Assembly (NCBI RefSeq): GCF_000341225.1
Contig: NZ_ANAC01000027.1
Span: forward strand, 1-64,000
DNA from: Nocardiopsis alba DSM 43377
GTDB lineage: Bacteria; Actinomycetota; Actinomycetes; Streptosporangiales; Streptosporangiaceae
Reading direction: 5' to 3'
Length of the DNA stretch: 64,000 nucleotides
The position numbers and the translations under genes are program-made. Position 1 is the first letter of the stretch; every line of letters begins with the position of its first letter. The notes below the pieces were generated by a model that did no database searches, was not told the DNA's origin, and was given only the letters and a program-made list of their open reading frames with translations. Positions 25,671-32,634 of this stretch are shown here, in pieces.

Positions 25671-26273
25671 TCAGTCGTCGGAGGCGGTGGGCTCGGGGCC
25701 GATGGGGCCGATGCGCACGAGGTCCTCGGGGTCGTGGTTCTCGCCCCCGCCGGCCGGGAAGTGCTCCTCGGTGAAGAGCGGGCTCCACTCGGCCTCGGTC
25801 CCCAGGTCCCTCGCGAACGAGGCGAAGAGGGCACGAGAGGCCTTGTTGTCCGGGGTGACGGTCGCTTCGAGGTACCGAAGTCCCTGCTCGGCGAAGGTCT
25901 CGCCGATGAAGTCGAGCATCCGGCGGGCCAGTCGCCGACCACGGTGAGCGGAGTCGACGGCCACCTGCCAGAGGAAGTACGTGTCCGGGCTGTCGGGACG
26001 GACGTAACCGGTGACGTAGGCCGCCACCCGCCCGTCGGCGTCCCTCGCCACGACGCTGGTCGCGGCGAAGTCCCGGCACCAGAGCGTGTAGGCGTACGGA
26101 GAGTTCACGTCCATCCCCGTCTCGCCGGCCAACCGCCACATGTGCGGCCCGTCCTCCGGGGAGGGGTGGGTCAAGCGCACGTCCCCACGGCCCACGGCCT
26201 CGGCGGTTTCGGAGCCCGGGGCTCCGTCGTCGTTTCGGTCGTGTGCTTCGAGGTTCGTTCGTAGATGTGGCAC
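25671..26273 (-). CDS. ectA: Diaminobutyrate acetyltransferase
   Basis: GNAT acetyltransferase of 200 residues that transfers acetyl to the 4-amino group of diaminobutyrate. The substrate region MDVNSPYAYTLWCRDFAATSVVA and the acetyl-CoA loop AVDSAHRGRRLARRML are hallmark EctA features. The assigned GTG start yields a 40-residue polar N-terminal tail, longer than usual, and a downstream start cannot be excluded. First gene of ectABC. A -10-like TAAGTT ends 8 bases before this GTG, which would fit a leaderless transcript. Confidence 0.95.
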   Translation of the reverse strand: MPHLRTNLEAHDRNDDGAPGSETAEAVGRGDVRLTHPSPEDGPHMWRLAGETGMDVNSPYAYTLWCRDFAATSVVARDADGRVAAYVTGYVRPDSPDTYFLWQVAVDSAHRGRRLARRMLDFIGETFAEQGLRYLEATVTPDNKASRALFASFARDLGTEAEWSPLFTEEHFPAGGGENHDPEDLVRIGPIGPEPTASDD

Positions 26274-26281
26274 GTCGACCG

Positions 26282-26287
26282 AACTTA
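26282..26287 (-). promoter_or_regulatory. Candidate -10 box for ectA
   Basis: Minus-strand TAAGTT, 8 bases ahead of the ectA GTG. The best -35 candidate is weak (TGAAAC, spacer about 19). If used, the mRNA would begin at or next to the start codon. Confidence 0.25.
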
Positions 26288-26434
26288 GCGAACGAAGACC
26301 AAAAGAGTTTCAGCGAGATTCCGCGCAGATGTTTGAACAGATAGGGCGCGGGTATGGCTCGTCTATTTAGCAGTGTTCGGCGACCTCGGCCGACACTCGC
26401 AGATGACGCGCGGTAGCGGTGGAGCGGCCCGCAC

Positions 26435-26455
26435 ACCCCCTGTCCATCAGGGGGT
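26435..26455. repeat. Inverted repeat in ectA upstream region
   Basis: ACCCCCTG (26435-26442), TCCAT, CAGGGGGT (26448-26455): perfect 8-bp arms, 5-base loop, 162 bases upstream of ectA. It could be an operator or a terminator-like hairpin. Confidence 0.4.
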
Positions 26456-26815
26456 TCGCGATCCTTTCCGGACCCGGTTCACCCGGGGGAGGCGCCCACC
26501 GTCCGGCCGATCGCCTCTAGGCGTCAGGGTCAAACATAGAGCCTCGGAGCGCGATATTAAGCGTGCGTTAAGTCACATGAATTCGGTGGGAACCTAGCGA
26601 CATAACGCCCTCGAAGGACTGCGGCCCACGTCACACGGTACGCGCTCCGAGCTCCGAAAGCGGCTGTACGCAGGAAAATCCCTCGGCCTCGGAACGGGTC
26701 GAGAGACCGCCCCCTTCGCCCCTTTCGCCCCTCGCCCACCTCTCGAACGGGGCCCGAAGCCCCCTCCTCCCCGACGGACGTCCTTGATGATTCTCGGATT
26801 TTGGAGCAGACTTCC

Positions 26816-26844
26816 TGTAGTACGACCTCATGTAGTACTACAAT
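26816..26844 (+). promoter_or_regulatory. Candidate operator/promoter of the whiB-like gene
   Basis: TGTAGTAC at 26816 recurs at 26831 as part of the perfect 12-base palindrome TGTAGTACTACA (26831-26842), so the two copies are 15 bases apart. The palindrome runs into a good -10 box, TACAAT (26839-26844). A bound regulator would therefore block RNA polymerase. Regulator unknown. Confidence 0.5.
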
Positions 26845-26968
26845 TAGTCGCACCGCTTCGCCGCAGCCCAGAAGGGTCGCAAACCTGGGACGGCAGCGTG
26901 GACACCAACTTCGCTGACCCACCGTGGGATCCACGGTGCGGACCACTGACCAGGGATCGGAGGCACTC

Positions 26969-27232
26969 GTGAACCGCCTGTACCACGAGAGCGAGGACTG
27001 GGTCGAGCAGGGGAACTGCCGCTCATACGACCCTGAGATCTTCTTCCCGGTGAGCAGCACCGGGATCGGTCGCATCGACACGGAGAAAGCACTCGACGTC
27101 TGCCGCAGCTGTACTGTTCGCCCGGAATGTCTGCGGTGGGCCCTTCGCGCCGGTGAGGCTCATGGAGTCTGGGGTGGCACCACCCCCGAGCAGCGTCGCT
27201 ACATGCGCCGCGAGCTGGTACCGGCGGGATAG
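26969..27232 (+). CDS. WhiB-family iron-sulfur transcription regulator
   Basis: Small (87-residue) actinobacterial Wbl protein holding a redox- and NO-sensitive 4Fe-4S cluster that modulates sigma-factor-dependent transcription. The four cysteine ligands appear in QGNCRSYDPEIFFP, DVCRSCTVRPEC, followed by the GVWGGTT turn and a basic RRYMRRE tail for DNA binding. GTG 26969 is chosen, since GGAGG lies 5 bases upstream. A GTG 45 bases earlier lacks a ribosome site. It resembles short WhiB1/WblE-type members, but I cannot assign the subclass. Confidence 0.94.
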   Translation: MNRLYHESEDWVEQGNCRSYDPEIFFPVSSTGIGRIDTEKALDVCRSCTVRPECLRWALRAGEAHGVWGGTTPEQRRYMRRELVPAG

Positions 27233-27296
27233 CCCCGGGTGAGGCCGTCGGGTGCGCCACGCGCCCGGCGGTCTTCCCATGTCCCCGGTCACCGTC

Positions 27297-27325
27297 TTGC
27301 GGCACCGGAGGGCACGGCCTAGGTT
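27297..27325 (+). promoter_or_regulatory. Sigma-70-like promoter giving a leaderless mRNA
   Basis: TTGCGG (27297-27302), 17-base spacer, TAGGTT (27320-27325). The downstream GTG is at 27333, 7 bases past the -10, exactly where transcription should start. Confidence 0.5.
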
Positions 27326-27332
27326 CTCTAAC

Positions 27333-27923
27333 GTGCGACCCGCTCACGGCACGCTCCGTCTCACGCGCACGGCCTTCCTCGCCGGCGCGTGCACCGGGCT
27401 TGCCTGGGGAGGTCACAACCTCTGGGCCGCCACCCCGGCCGGGGTCGAGGGCTTCGCCCTGGCCACGCTCCTCCTCTTCTGCCTTCTGTGGCGCTTCACC
27501 CGCGTCATGCGGGGGTTCGGCGACATCTTCGCCGTGCTGGCCCTCGCGCAGATCGCCCTCCACCTGACCCTCCAGGGTTCGGCGGGCCCGCTTCCGATCG
27601 CCCTCGACACGGGGATCGACCACAGCGGACACGGGCTGCTCACCCACACACTCGGCTTCGCCCCGGGCATGCTGTTCGCACACCTGTGGGCCGCCCTGCT
27701 CGCCGCCGCGCTCCTGGCCCACGGTGAATCGGCGCTATGGTCCCTGACCTCCGCCGTCTCCAGGGCCCTGCCGCGGCTGCTCCGCGTTCCCGATCTCGCG
27801 TTCGACCCTTCCGGACGAACGCCCGCGTCCCCTTCGAAGGGCCTGTCCTCCCTCGCCGTCCGCGCGTCGCACGGCCCCCGTGGGCCCCCCGGTTCGCCCA
27901 TGTCCCCGCCCATCCCGTCGTGA
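27333..27923 (+). CDS. Small polytopic membrane protein upstream of CopC-like gene
   Basis: About 196 residues with four hydrophobic segments (roughly 12-30, 38-55, 62-80, 108-130) and a long Pro/Ser/Arg-rich C-terminal tail. Histidines cluster near the membrane faces (DHSGHGLLTHTLG, LFAHLWAALL). No catalytic family is recognised. The next gene, 116 bases on, is a CopC-like copper protein, so a role in copper handling is possible. GTG 27333 lacks a ribosome site but fits the promoter described. Earlier in-frame starts (27279, 27252) also lack one. Confidence 0.65.
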   Translation: MRPAHGTLRLTRTAFLAGACTGLAWGGHNLWAATPAGVEGFALATLLLFCLLWRFTRVMRGFGDIFAVLALAQIALHLTLQGSAGPLPIALDTGIDHSGHGLLTHTLGFAPGMLFAHLWAALLAAALLAHGESALWSLTSAVSRALPRLLRVPDLAFDPSGRTPASPSKGLSSLAVRASHGPRGPPGSPMSPPIPS

Positions 27924-28039
27924 ACGCTCCTCGCGTTCCCTCGGTGTGCTCCGGGGACCGGCGAAAAGAGCCGGGCGAGCACGGTCGCACCCGTGCCGGC
28001 CGGACGTGAACCCTCACCCCGACGGCCTGAGAGAAGAAC

Positions 28040-28651
28040 ATGAGAAGAATCCGCACCGCAGCCGCCCTCGTCGTCCCCGTGGCGGCCGCCCTGCTGCTGG
28101 CCCCCTCCCCCGCCCTCGCGCACGACGTCCTCACCGGCTCCAACCCCGAGGACGAGGCGACCCTGGAGACCCTCCCCGAGGAGGTCGTGCTCACCTTCAA
28201 CAACGCCCCGATGGAAGGGGGAAGCGGCAGCGCCATCGTCGTGACCGGCCCCGACGAGGAGACCCAGTACGAGGACGGAGAGCTGGTCTTCGACGGCACC
28301 GACGTCTCCGTGGGCCTGGCCCCGCTGGACCAGGCCGGCGACTACACCATCGCCTTCCGCGTCGTCTCCTCCGACGGCCACCCCATCCAGGAGACGCTCA
28401 CCTTCACCGTGACCGACGAGGCCATCGCCGAGGCCGCTCCCGAGGAGCCCGCCGAGGAAGAGGCCCCTGCCGAGAACGAGGCCGCGGACGAGCAGGCCGA
28501 GGAGGCCCCTGCGGAGGAGGCCCCCGCCGAGGAGGCGGGCGGCTCCTCCTCGACCATGCTGATCATCGGTGGTGTCGTCGTCCTCGCGATCATCGGTCTG
28601 ATCGCGATGCTCGTGACGCGCATGCGCAACCGCCCCGGTTCCGACTCCTGA
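28040..28651 (+). CDS. CopC-domain copper-binding protein with C-terminal membrane anchor
   Basis: Exported protein of 203 residues. A signal peptide ends in SPALAHD, so the mature N-terminus begins with the histidine that CopC proteins use to bind Cu(II). The CopC domain follows (GSNPEDEATLETLPEEVVLTF, then VVSSDGHPIQ with the second copper histidine). A 50-residue Glu/Ala/Pro-rich spacer leads to a single transmembrane helix (about 170-192) and a short basic cytosolic tail. A CopD partner is not fused and not adjacent. Start supported by GAGAGAAG ahead of the ATG. A strong terminator follows. Confidence 0.9.
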   Translation: MRRIRTAAALVVPVAAALLLAPSPALAHDVLTGSNPEDEATLETLPEEVVLTFNNAPMEGGSGSAIVVTGPDEETQYEDGELVFDGTDVSVGLAPLDQAGDYTIAFRVVSSDGHPIQETLTFTVTDEAIAEAAPEEPAEEEAPAENEAADEQAEEAPAEEAPAEEAGGSSSTMLIIGGVVVLAIIGLIAMLVTRMRNRPGSDS

Positions 28652-28686
28652 TCCGTAAGGATCCGGCCCACGGACACCGGACACAC

Positions 28687-28722
28687 GAAGGGGCCCGTAC
28701 GCCGAAGCGTGCGGGCCCCTTC
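28687..28722 (+). terminator. Terminator between copC-like and PP2C genes
   Basis: Sixteen-base arms (28687-28702 and 28707-28722, GAAGGGGCCCG and its complement outermost) with one G-T pair and a CGAA loop. It sits between convergent genes and can serve both. Confidence 0.8.
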
Positions 28723-28766
28723 CCGTCGTGGTGCCCCGAGACCGTGAGCGGTCCCGGGCACGACCG

Positions 28767-29528
28767 TCAGCGTCGCCGCGCCAACAGGATGCTGATGTTG
28801 TCCTTGCCCCCGGCCCCCATCGCGGCCTGCCAGAGGGCGTGGACGGCGGCCTCGTCGCTACCGGCCTCGGCGATGATCCGCTCCATTTCCTCCGGCAGCA
28901 CCAGGTCGGACAGGCCGTCGCTGCACATGAGCCAGGCGCTGGGGTCGGCGGCCTCGTCCCGGCCCACATGCGGGACCATCGATCCGCCCGAGCTTCCGCC
29001 CAGGGACTGGGTGATGAAGTTGGTCGTGACGGGACGTCCGTCCTCGGAGGGCGGTAGGGCCGGAGAGTCGTCCTCCGAGAGCTGACGCAGGTGGCGCCCC
29101 TCCAGACGGTAGGTACGCGAGTCTCCGACGTTGAACCAGAAGTTGCCGTCGCTGTTGAGCAGGACGCCCGCGACCGTGGTCCCCATCCCCGAGAACTCCG
29201 GGTGCTGGGAGGCGTGGTCCTTGATCTCCTCGTCGATGTGGGTGAGGAGCTGGGCGACCTCCTCGGTGTTGTTGAGCCGCGGCCCCATCTCGGCCATGCG
29301 GTGCACCGCGTGCTCGGAGGCGATCTCCCCGGCGGCCTGGCCGCCGATACCGTCCGCGACCGCGAGGATCACCGGTTCGCTCACCGGCAGCACGCAGCGG
29401 ACCGGGGAGGTCATGTTCGCGCTGGCGACGGTGAGCGCACCCATGACCACGGAGTCCTCGTTGGCAGGGCGGATAGCGCCCCGGTGCGTGAGGGCCGTGA
29501 CTATGACTTCCCCACCAGCGACACCCAT
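28767..29528 (-). CDS. PP2C-family serine/threonine protein phosphatase
   Basis: Cytosolic metal-dependent phosphatase of 253 residues. Metal-binding motifs are RPANEDS, LAVADGIGGQAAGEIAS, MGTTVAGVLL, NVGDSRTYRLEG, CSDGLSDLV and GGKDNISILL, all in the PP2C order. No regulatory or membrane domain is attached, unlike mycobacterial PstP. The ATG at 29528 is chosen because GGAGGAAGG stands about 6 bases ahead. The frame is open 41 codons further upstream without family similarity. Its substrates are presumably Ser/Thr-kinase targets elsewhere. Confidence 0.94.
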   Translation of the reverse strand: MGVAGGEVIVTALTHRGAIRPANEDSVVMGALTVASANMTSPVRCVLPVSEPVILAVADGIGGQAAGEIASEHAVHRMAEMGPRLNNTEEVAQLLTHIDEEIKDHASQHPEFSGMGTTVAGVLLNSDGNFWFNVGDSRTYRLEGRHLRQLSEDDSPALPPSEDGRPVTTNFITQSLGGSSGGSMVPHVGRDEAADPSAWLMCSDGLSDLVLPEEMERIIAEAGSDEAAVHALWQAAMGAGGKDNISILLARRR

Positions 29529-30343
29529 ACGCCCTTCCTCCCGTTTCGTCGGCCGTGGCCGGTTGCCCGGCGCCCAGCGCCGGGCCTTGGTCGAGTCCCG
29601 TTCAACGTCTGGATTCTGTAACCGTACCGAGCCACCGCCGGAGTCGGTCAAAATCCGCGTACATCATGGCGGAAAACACCCGGATATGCAGTTCCCGCAC
29701 CGCTTTTCGCCGCCAAAAGTGTTGCGCGGGTGACCTGAGGGACTTCCAGCGCCGTCCCCCTCGGTTCCGGTCCGACAGTAGCGTTGCCGGAACCCGACCA
29801 ACAGGGCCTATCGGAATGTTCGACGAAACCGCAGACCAGGGCTTCGCGGCGACGAAGGGCCCGGGTACTCCGGGAGGGTTTCGGACAGCCTGTGGGATAG
29901 AACGCACGTTGTCGGCCGGTCCGGGGTCTGGCAGAATGGTCGGAGTTGGGTGTCTAAGACGCAGACACACACGACCCCGCCCCGCGCGCGGACCTGGCCA
30001 CAGGTACGCCCGGTGGCGCTCAGTCTCCTACGACGGTCGTTTGGTGTGGTCTGTCATGCGTCTCTCCCCTCCTCTCTCTCCTCTTCCGCCGCGCCGTGCC
30101 CTTCGTACGCGCGTCTTCCTCGACGCCGCACGGCGTTCCCCACCGGCCGCGATCGCGCCGTCCCCGTATCCCCCGTCATCCTCCGCGGGCGCCTCGTAAC
30201 GAGACGACGCCCCTCGGTCGGCCCCGCTCCCCGCTCCGGCCACCGACCACAGTCATCCCGGGTGGACTCCGACTCCCCGCTCCGGAGTCCCGCCGGGACC
30301 AACCACTAAGGACACCACGGCGGTGTCCAAGGAGTTCAGCCCA
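29529..30343. other. Intergenic region upstream of the glycosyltransferase gene
   Basis: About 815 bases with no supportable gene. The second half looks like a transcribed leader (promoter at 29909-29937). It contains a 6-bp hairpin GTGTCT/AGACAC at 29950-29968, a pyrimidine-rich run at 30058-30090, and a hairpin GGACACC/GGTGTCC at 30309-30328 just before the start. The first half holds the PP2C promoter on the minus strand and a less GC-rich patch near 29650-29720. Confidence 0.45.
29909..29937 (+). promoter_or_regulatory. Promoter for the glycosyltransferase operon
   Basis: TTGTCG (29909-29914), 17-base spacer, CAGAAT (29932-29937). A start near 29944 would leave a leader of about 400 bases. 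Confidence 0.5.
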
Positions 30344-31621
30344 GTGAAGATCGCCATGGTCGCCGAACACGCCAATCCCCTTCCCGCTCACCGGGGCGAG
30401 CCGGCCTGCCCCGCGAGCCTGCACGCCTGTGCCCTCTCCCGTCAGCTCGCCAAACGCGGTCACCGGGTGACCGTCTACGTCCGCCGCAGCGACCCCGAGC
30501 AGCCCGAGGGCCGCACCCGTATGGCCCGCGGCGTCTCCGTCGCCTACCTCGACGCCGGCCCCGCCCGCCCCCTCACCGAGGACGAGCACGCCGAGCACAC
30601 CGGGGCCTTCGGCACCGCGCTCGCCGCCGTCCTCGACGAGGACACCCCCGACGTGCTGCACGCCATCGGCTGGACCAGCGGCCTGGCCGCCCTCCACGCT
30701 CAGGCGCACAGCGAGAAGGACCAGAGCGGGACCCCCATCGTCCAGACCTTCCACTCCCTCAACGCCAGCGAACAGCGGTCCGGCATGGCCCACCGTCCCG
30801 ACCGCGCCCGCATGGAGACGATCCTGGCCTCCCGGGCCGACCACGTCCTGGTCAACTCCACCGACCAGCAGGGCGAGCTGGCCCGACTCGGTGTGCCCCG
30901 ACACCACGTGAGCGTCGTCCCCTTCGGCGTGGACACCGACCACTTCAGCGTGGAGGGCAGCGCCTCCACCGAACCCTGGCACTCCCGCCGCGAGGAGCGT
31001 CCCCGTCTCATCTCGGTGACCTCCCTGACCGCGCCCGGTGGCGCCGAACGTCTGGTCGAGGCGATGACCCGCCTGCCCGAGGCCGAACTGCTGCTGGTCT
31101 CCACCGCCGACGACCGCACGGTCGCCCTCGACGAGAACGCCCGCCGCGTCGAACTGCTGGCCAAGGAGGCCGGGGTGAACGACCGCGTGCACCTGACCGG
31201 ACCGGTGGAGCGCAAGGAGCTCCCGCGTCTGCTGCGCTCCGCCGACGTGTACGTCTCCGCCGCCTCCCACGACCCCTACGGCGGCGCCGTCCTGGAGGCC
31301 ATGGCCTGTGGTCTCCCGGTCGTCGCCACGGCCACCGGGGCCGTCCCCGGCGCGGTCCTGCACCGCACCAGCGGCGTGCTCATGCGGTTCGGCCGTCCCG
31401 ACGAGGTCGCGCGCTCGGTACGCGCCGTCCTCAACACCCCGACCATGAGCAGCGCCTACGGCATCGCCGCGGTCGACCGCGCCCGCTCCCGCTTCACCTG
31501 GCAGCGCATCGCCGTGGAGACCGAGCTCGCCTACGAGCGTTCCCGGCCACAGCAGACCGACCACCGGGACCGTTCCGACGAGGACGAGGCGGAGCTGCTC
31601 CTGTCCGGGTCCGCCCACTGA
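30344..31621 (+). CDS. GT4-type glycosyltransferase
   Basis: Retaining GT-B glycosyltransferase of about 425 residues. The acceptor half opens KIAMVAEHANPLP and contains HAIGWTSGLAAL. The donor half has VVPFGVDTDHF, SVTSLTAPGGAERLVEAM and the E-x7-E motif DPYGGAVLEAMACGLPVVAT that binds nucleotide-sugar. Substrates are not predictable. GTG 30344 is preferred, with AAGGAG 9 bases upstream. A GTG at 30323 in frame also has an AAGGA ahead. It is followed by the MEDS/ATPase gene after 17 bases, suggesting an operon. Confidence 0.9.
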   Translation: MKIAMVAEHANPLPAHRGEPACPASLHACALSRQLAKRGHRVTVYVRRSDPEQPEGRTRMARGVSVAYLDAGPARPLTEDEHAEHTGAFGTALAAVLDEDTPDVLHAIGWTSGLAALHAQAHSEKDQSGTPIVQTFHSLNASEQRSGMAHRPDRARMETILASRADHVLVNSTDQQGELARLGVPRHHVSVVPFGVDTDHFSVEGSASTEPWHSRREERPRLISVTSLTAPGGAERLVEAMTRLPEAELLLVSTADDRTVALDENARRVELLAKEAGVNDRVHLTGPVERKELPRLLRSADVYVSAASHDPYGGAVLEAMACGLPVVATATGAVPGAVLHRTSGVLMRFGRPDEVARSVRAVLNTPTMSSAYGIAAVDRARSRFTWQRIAVETELAYERSRPQQTDHRDRSDEDEAELLLSGSAH

Positions 31622-31638
31622 GCGGTCCCCCACCCTCG

Positions 31639-32550
31639 ATGACGTTCGAACACCAGGGACTGCTCCTGCGCCGTGGAAGACGCTCTTCCACGGCGGTCGG
31701 GGAGCGGCTCCGCTCCACCGTCCGGGCCGGCGTCCGGACCGTGCTCGCCGTGACCGATCCGGCCGCCCTCCTCGACGGGCTCACACCCGCCGAACGCGAC
31801 CGGATCGAGGTCATCGAGCGGGACACCCTCTACGACGCCCCGGGGCGCGCCCTGGCCGCCCTCCACCGGATGGCCCTGCTCCACGGCTCCGTCAGCGTCG
31901 TGGCCGAGCCTCCCCTCCTGCCCTCCGACGGGTTGGAGGGACGCGAGTGGCACCGGATGGAATCGGTGCTGAGCACGGCCCTGGCCCCCATGGACATGAG
32001 CCTGTTGTGCGTCCACGACGAACAGTGGCTCCGTCCGGGGAACAGGTCCGCGGTCCTGGCCACCCATCCGATGCTCCTGGGCGCGCGCACCGCCCGACCC
32101 AACCCCGACTACCGGGGCACCGAGGCCTTCGGGCGGCGGGTCCGCGCGCCCGAGCCGATGGCCGTGACCGGCCCCTCCCACCGGCTGGAGATCTGTCCGT
32201 CGCTCCCCCGGTTACGGGAGGACCTCGGCGACCTGGGACGGCTCCTGGGTCTGGCCGACGGCCTCGTGGACGGCCTGGTCGTCGCGGTGAACGAACTCGC
32301 CGCGAACGTCCTGGAACACGGGGCGGGCAAGGGCACGGTCCAGGTATGGCGTGGACCGGACCGATGGGTGTGCGACGTCTTCGACGAGCGAGGCGGCCTC
32401 ACCGACCCGTTGGCCGGCTACCGACCGGCCGACAGTCTCCGACCACGCGGATACGGGCTGTGGATCACCCGCCAGATCTGCGACTACATGGAGATCTGCG
32501 GGAGCAGGGACGGATCCCTGGTGCGATTGCACTTCATCGACCGCGTCTGA
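31639..32550 (+). CDS. MEDS-domain protein with RsbW-like ATPase domain
   Basis: Cytosolic protein of 303 residues. The first 170 residues form a MEDS (DcmR-like sensory) domain with the VLAVTDPAALLDGLTPAERDR and CVHDEQWL elements. Residues 190-303 are an HATPase_c_2 (RsbW/SpoIIAB-type) domain with VAVNELAANVLEHGAGKG and RPRGYGLWITRQICDYMEI motifs. This pairing is common in actinomycete anti-sigma or kinase-like regulators. No histidine kinase dimerisation domain is present, so serine-kinase/anti-sigma activity is more likely than two-component signalling. Confidence 0.85.
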   Translation: MTFEHQGLLLRRGRRSSTAVGERLRSTVRAGVRTVLAVTDPAALLDGLTPAERDRIEVIERDTLYDAPGRALAALHRMALLHGSVSVVAEPPLLPSDGLEGREWHRMESVLSTALAPMDMSLLCVHDEQWLRPGNRSAVLATHPMLLGARTARPNPDYRGTEAFGRRVRAPEPMAVTGPSHRLEICPSLPRLREDLGDLGRLLGLADGLVDGLVVAVNELAANVLEHGAGKGTVQVWRGPDRWVCDVFDERGGLTDPLAGYRPADSLRPRGYGLWITRQICDYMEICGSRDGSLVRLHFIDRV

Positions 32551-32634
32551 CCGGCCGTTCTCCGAGCTCACCCCCTGTATTCTGCGGCACGCGCCCGTCC
32601 CCCGAGGCGGGCGCCCCCTTCGAGAGGAACCATC

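Larger units (their letters stand above)
26274..26968. other. Divergent intergenic region ectA / whiB-like gene
   Basis: About 695 bases with no supportable gene. Structures seen are an 8-bp-stem inverted repeat (26435-26455), a TTAAG direct repeat with 11-base period (26557-26572), and a palindrome near the whiB-like start (26816-26844). The ectA-proximal 120 bases are AT-richer than the surroundings. It must hold the promoters of both the ectoine operon and the whiB-like gene. Confidence 0.5.

Noticed and set aside
26557..27081. 174-codon minus-strand frame over the whiB-like gene
   Set aside because: It is antisense to a clear Wbl gene, has no homology, and contains the promoter/operator palindrome.
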